64,000 bases of DNA from Trichobilharzia regenti (lineage: Eukaryota; Platyhelminthes; Trematoda; Strigeidida; Schistosomatidae), in contig OX235263.1 of assembly GCA_944472135.2 (NCBI GenBank), positions 88,010,721-88,074,720 on the forward strand. Direction: 5' to 3'. Positions within the stretch are counted from its first letter, which is position 1. The number at the start of each line of letters is the position of its first letter. A model generated the notes under the pieces. The model saw only the letters and a list, made by a program, of their open reading frames with translations, had not been told where the DNA came from and did no database searches. Of the stretch, positions 60,501 through 64,000 are shown piece after piece. The position numbers were made by a program, and so were the translations under genes.

Positions 60501-63500
60501 GTGACATCTAATTGGACCTCACTGGTCACGACTTCTCACTAGAACTCAGGAAACTCCAACCTGTAGCAAGTCACTAGCGAGCATCAGATTAACTTTCTAT
60601 AGTTTGGTTTGTAAGGATTAGTTATGTTTTACGAGTTGATCACGGATTGATATCAGTTAGAGAACCATTGAAAACCAGGGAGTACTGGACAGCTGCTGTT
60701 TCATCCTAGTTTGGGAATCATCGGCAGTACGCACCCACTGGGTTTCGAACCCAGGACCTTCCGGTTACAAGGCAAGCTCGTATACCATTCAGCCACTGGA
60801 ACCCGATTCAATGGCTCGTGAATTCTAACTTCTACCAATTCGTGATTTAGCGCGACCCCAACCATTGTCGTTGGTGGGACATCCATCCACACACGTGACA
60901 TCTAATTGGACCTCACTGGTCACGACTTCTCACTAGAACTCAGGAAACTCCAACCTGTAGCAAGTCACTAGCGAGCATCAGATTAACTTTCTATAGTTTG
61001 GTTTGTAAGGATTAGTTATGTTTTACGAGTTGATCACGGATTGATATCAGTTAGAGAACCATTGAAAACCAGGGAGTACTGGACAGCTGCTGTTTCATCC
61101 TAGTTTGGGAATCATCGGCAGTACGCACCCACTGGGTTTCGAACCCAGGACCTTCCGGTTACAAGGCAAGCTCGTATACCATTCAGCCACTGGAACCCGA
61201 TTCAATGGCTCGTGAATTCTAACTTCTACCAATTCGTGATTTAGCGCGACCCCAACCATTGTCGTTGGTGAGACATCCATCCACACACGTGACATCTAAT
61301 TGGACCTCACTGGTCACGACTTCTCACTAGAACTCAGGAAACTCCAACCTGTAGCAAATCACTAGCGAGCATCAGATTAACTTTCTATAGTTTGGTTTGT
61401 AAGGATTAGTTATGTTTTACGAGTTGATCACGGATTGATATCAGTTAGAGAACCATTGAAAACCAGGGAGTACTGGACAGCTGCTGTTTCATCCTAGTTT
61501 GGGAATCATCGGCAGTACGCACCCACTGGGTTTCGAACCCAGGACCTTCCGGTTACAAGGCAAGCTCGTATACCATTCAGCCACTGGAACCCGATTCAAT
61601 GGCTCGTGAATTCTAACTTCTACCAATTCGTGATTTAGCGCGACCCCAACCATTGTCGTTGGTGGGACATCCATCCACACACGTGACATCTAATTGGACC
61701 TCACTGGTCACGACTTCTCACTAGAACTCAGGAAACTCCAACCTGTAGCAAGTCACTAGCGAGCATCAGATTAACTTTCTATAGTTTGGTTTGTAAGGAT
61801 TAGTTATGTTTTACGAGTTGATCACGGATTGATATCAGTTAGAGAACCATTGAAAACCAGGGAGTACTGGACAGCTGCTGTTTCATCCTAGTTTGGGAAT
61901 CATCGGCAGTACGCACCCACTGGGTTTCGAACCCAGGACCTTCCGGTTACAAGGCAAGCTCGTATACCATTCAGCCACTGGAACCCGATTCAATGGCTCG
62001 TGAATTCTAACTTCTACCAATTCGTGATTTAGCGCGACCCCAACCATTGTCGTTGGTGAGACATCCATCCACACACGTGACATCTAATTGGACCTCACTG
62101 GTCACGACTTCTCACTAGAACTCAGGAAACTCCAACCTGTAGCAAATCACTAGCGAGCATCAGATTAACTTTCTATAGTTTGGTTTGTAAGGATTAGTTA
62201 TGTTTTACGAGTTGATCACGGATTGATATCAGTTAGAGAACCATTGAAAACCAGGGAGTACTGGACAGCTGCTGTTTCATCCTAGTTTGGGAATCATCGG
62301 CAGTACGCACCCACTGGGTTTCGAACCCAGGACCTTCCGGTTACAAGGCAAGCTCGTATACCATTCAGCCACTGGAACCCGATTCAATGGCTCGTGAATT
62401 CTAACTTCTACCAATTCGTGATTTAGCGCGACCCCAACCATTGTCGTTGGTGGGACATCCATCCACACACGTGACATCTAATTGGACCTCACTGGTCACG
62501 ACTTCTCACTAGAACTCAGGAAACTCCAACCTGTAGCAAGTCACTAGCGAGCATCAGATTAACTTTCTATAGTTTGGTTTGTAAGGATTAGTTATGTTTT
62601 ACGAGTTGATCACGGATTGATATCAGTTAGAGAACCATTGAAAACCAGGGAGTACTGGACAGCTGCTGTTTCATCCTAGTTTGGGAATCATCGGCAGTAC
62701 GCACCCACTGGGTTTCGAACCCAGGACCTTCCGGTTACAAGGCAAGCTCGTATACCATTCAGCCACTGGAACCCGATTCAATGGCTCGTGAATTCTAACT
62801 TCTACCAATTCGTGATTTAGCGCGACCCCAACCATTGTCGTTGGTGGGACATCCATCCACACACGTGACATCTAATTGGACCTCACTGGTCACGACTTCT
62901 CACTAGAACTCAGGAAACTCCAACCTGTAGCAAGTCACTAGCGAGCATCAGATTAACTTTCTATAGTTTGGTTTGTAAGGATTAGTTATGTTTTACGAGT
63001 TGATCACGGATTGATATCAGTTAGAGAACCATTGAAAACCAGGGAGTACTGGACAGCTGCTGTTTCATCCTAGTTTGGGAATCATCGGCAGTACGCACCC
63101 ACTGGGTTTCGAACCCAGGACCTTCCGGTTACAAGGCAAGCTCGTATACCATTCAGCCACTGGAACCCGATTCAATGGCTCGTGAATTCTAACTTCTACC
63201 AATTCGTGATTTAGCGCGACCCCAACCATTGTCGTTGGTGAGACATCCATCCACACACGTGACATCTAATTGGACCTCACTGGTCACGACTTCTCACTAG
63301 AACTCAGGAAACTCCAACCTGTAGCAAATCACTAGCGAGCATCAGATTAACTTTCTATAGTTTGGTTTGTAAGGATTAGTTATGTTTTACGAGTTGATCA
63401 CGGATTGATATCAGTTAGAGAACCATTGAAAACCAGGGAGTACTGGACAGCTGCTGTTTCATCCTAGTTTGGGAATCATCGGCAGTACGCACCCACTGGG

Positions 63501-64000
63501 TTTCGAACCCAGGACCTTCCGGTTACAAGGCAAGCTCGTATACCATTCAGCCACTGGAACCCGATTCAATGGCTCGTGAATTCTAACTTCTACCAATTCG
63601 TGATTTAGCGCGACCCCAACCATTGTCGTTGGTGGGACATCCATCCACACACGTGACATCTAATTGGACCTCACTGGTCACGACTTCTCACTAGAACTCA
63701 GGAAACTCCAACCTGTAGCAAGTCACTAGCGAGCATCAGATTAACTTTCTATAGTTTGGTTTGTAAGGATTAGTTATGTTTTACGAGTTGATCACGGATT
63801 GATATCAGTTAGAGAACCATTGAAAACCAGGGAGTACTGGACAGCTGCTGTTTCATCCTAGTTTGGGAATCATCGGCAGTACGCACCCACTGGGTTTCGA
63901 ACCCAGGACCTTCCGGTTACAAGGCAAGCTCGTATACCATTCAGCCACTGGAACCCGATTCAATGGCTCGTGAATTCTAACTTCTACCAATTCGTGATTT

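Larger units (their letters stand above)
43877..64000 (-). repeat. 394-bp satellite, tandem array with tRNA-like and hammerhead-like parts
   Basis: An exact 394-bp period (for example 43877 to 44271, and matched positions 43986, 44380, 44774) runs to the window end: 20124 nt, about 51 unit lengths including a gap of Ns. Units are nearly identical from 44 to 54 kb, with isolated single-base variants. On the minus strand each unit carries, in order, a tRNA-like head with A and B boxes, a hammerhead-like fold and a unique body. Dispersed mutated relatives exist at 4370, 7395, 16540 and 39035. The pattern suggests tandem amplification of a Pol III retroposon of the SM-alpha kind. The 66-aa frame in each unit is the structured region read through and is not a gene. 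Confidence 0.95.

Noticed and set aside
43986..63659. Repeated 66-aa minus-strand frame in every satellite unit
   Set aside because: It reads straight through the tRNA-like head and part of the ribozyme-like fold. It stays open only because the units are near-identical DNA. One unit (55186-55407) has a frame change from a single deletion without consequence for the repeat.
43877..64000. CRISPR-like regular array
   Set aside because: The whole 394-bp unit repeats with no variable spacers; it is a satellite in a eukaryotic genome.

Overview
The window is eukaryotic and AT-rich, with no bacterial-style gene organisation. Several features together point to a blood fluke (Schistosoma) or close trematode relative: a gene built of tiny phase-1 exons behind a signal-peptide exon (the micro-exon gene, MEG, architecture), tRNA-headed retroposons, a tandem satellite whose unit carries a tRNA-like head followed by a decayed hammerhead-ribozyme fold (the SM-alpha type of design), an RTE-clade non-LTR retrotransposon, and Penelope-like element debris. 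Species cannot be fixed from the sequence. A large homogeneous satellite beside ampliconic gene copies would fit repeat-rich, perhaps sex-chromosome, heterochromatin, but that is inference.

Layout. 1-12 kb: repeat graveyard, with a dispersed repeat at 1-375 (copy at 31.6 kb), a retroposon remnant with a hammerhead scar at 4.4 kb, an arm of an inverted repeat (4.87-7.4 kb, partner 22.2-24.2 kb), an RTE 3' fragment, a lone satellite-like monomer at 7.4 kb, a Penelope-like fragment at 7.9-8.9 kb and a tRNA-derived SINE at 9.7 kb. 12.05-20.3 kb: arm 1 of a much larger inverted duplication carrying a complete secreted-protein MEG on the plus strand (12642-18449, 11 coding exons including 12-nt and 6-nt micro-exons, 168 aa predicted). 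20-35 kb: spacer with Penelope-like and RTE pseudogenes, more SINEs and a degenerate TAAC simple repeat at 27.84-28.39 kb that lies at the symmetry centre of the duplication. 35.2-43.88 kb: arm 2, carrying the paralogous MEG on the minus strand (43222-37427, same 11 exons, 181 aa predicted). 43877-64000: a tandem array of a 394-bp satellite, about 51 unit lengths, interrupted by an assembly gap (54109-54581) and running off the window.

The two MEG copies are the only convincing functional protein genes. Their proteins have clearly diverged while every exon length except the last, every exon phase, the very short exons, a non-canonical GC donor and a 47-nt intron are the same in both. Everything else recognisable as protein-coding is broken retroelement. 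Most remaining sequence is unassigned intergenic or intronic DNA. All gene models here come from reading splice signals and comparing the two copies by eye; no transcript or database evidence was available.
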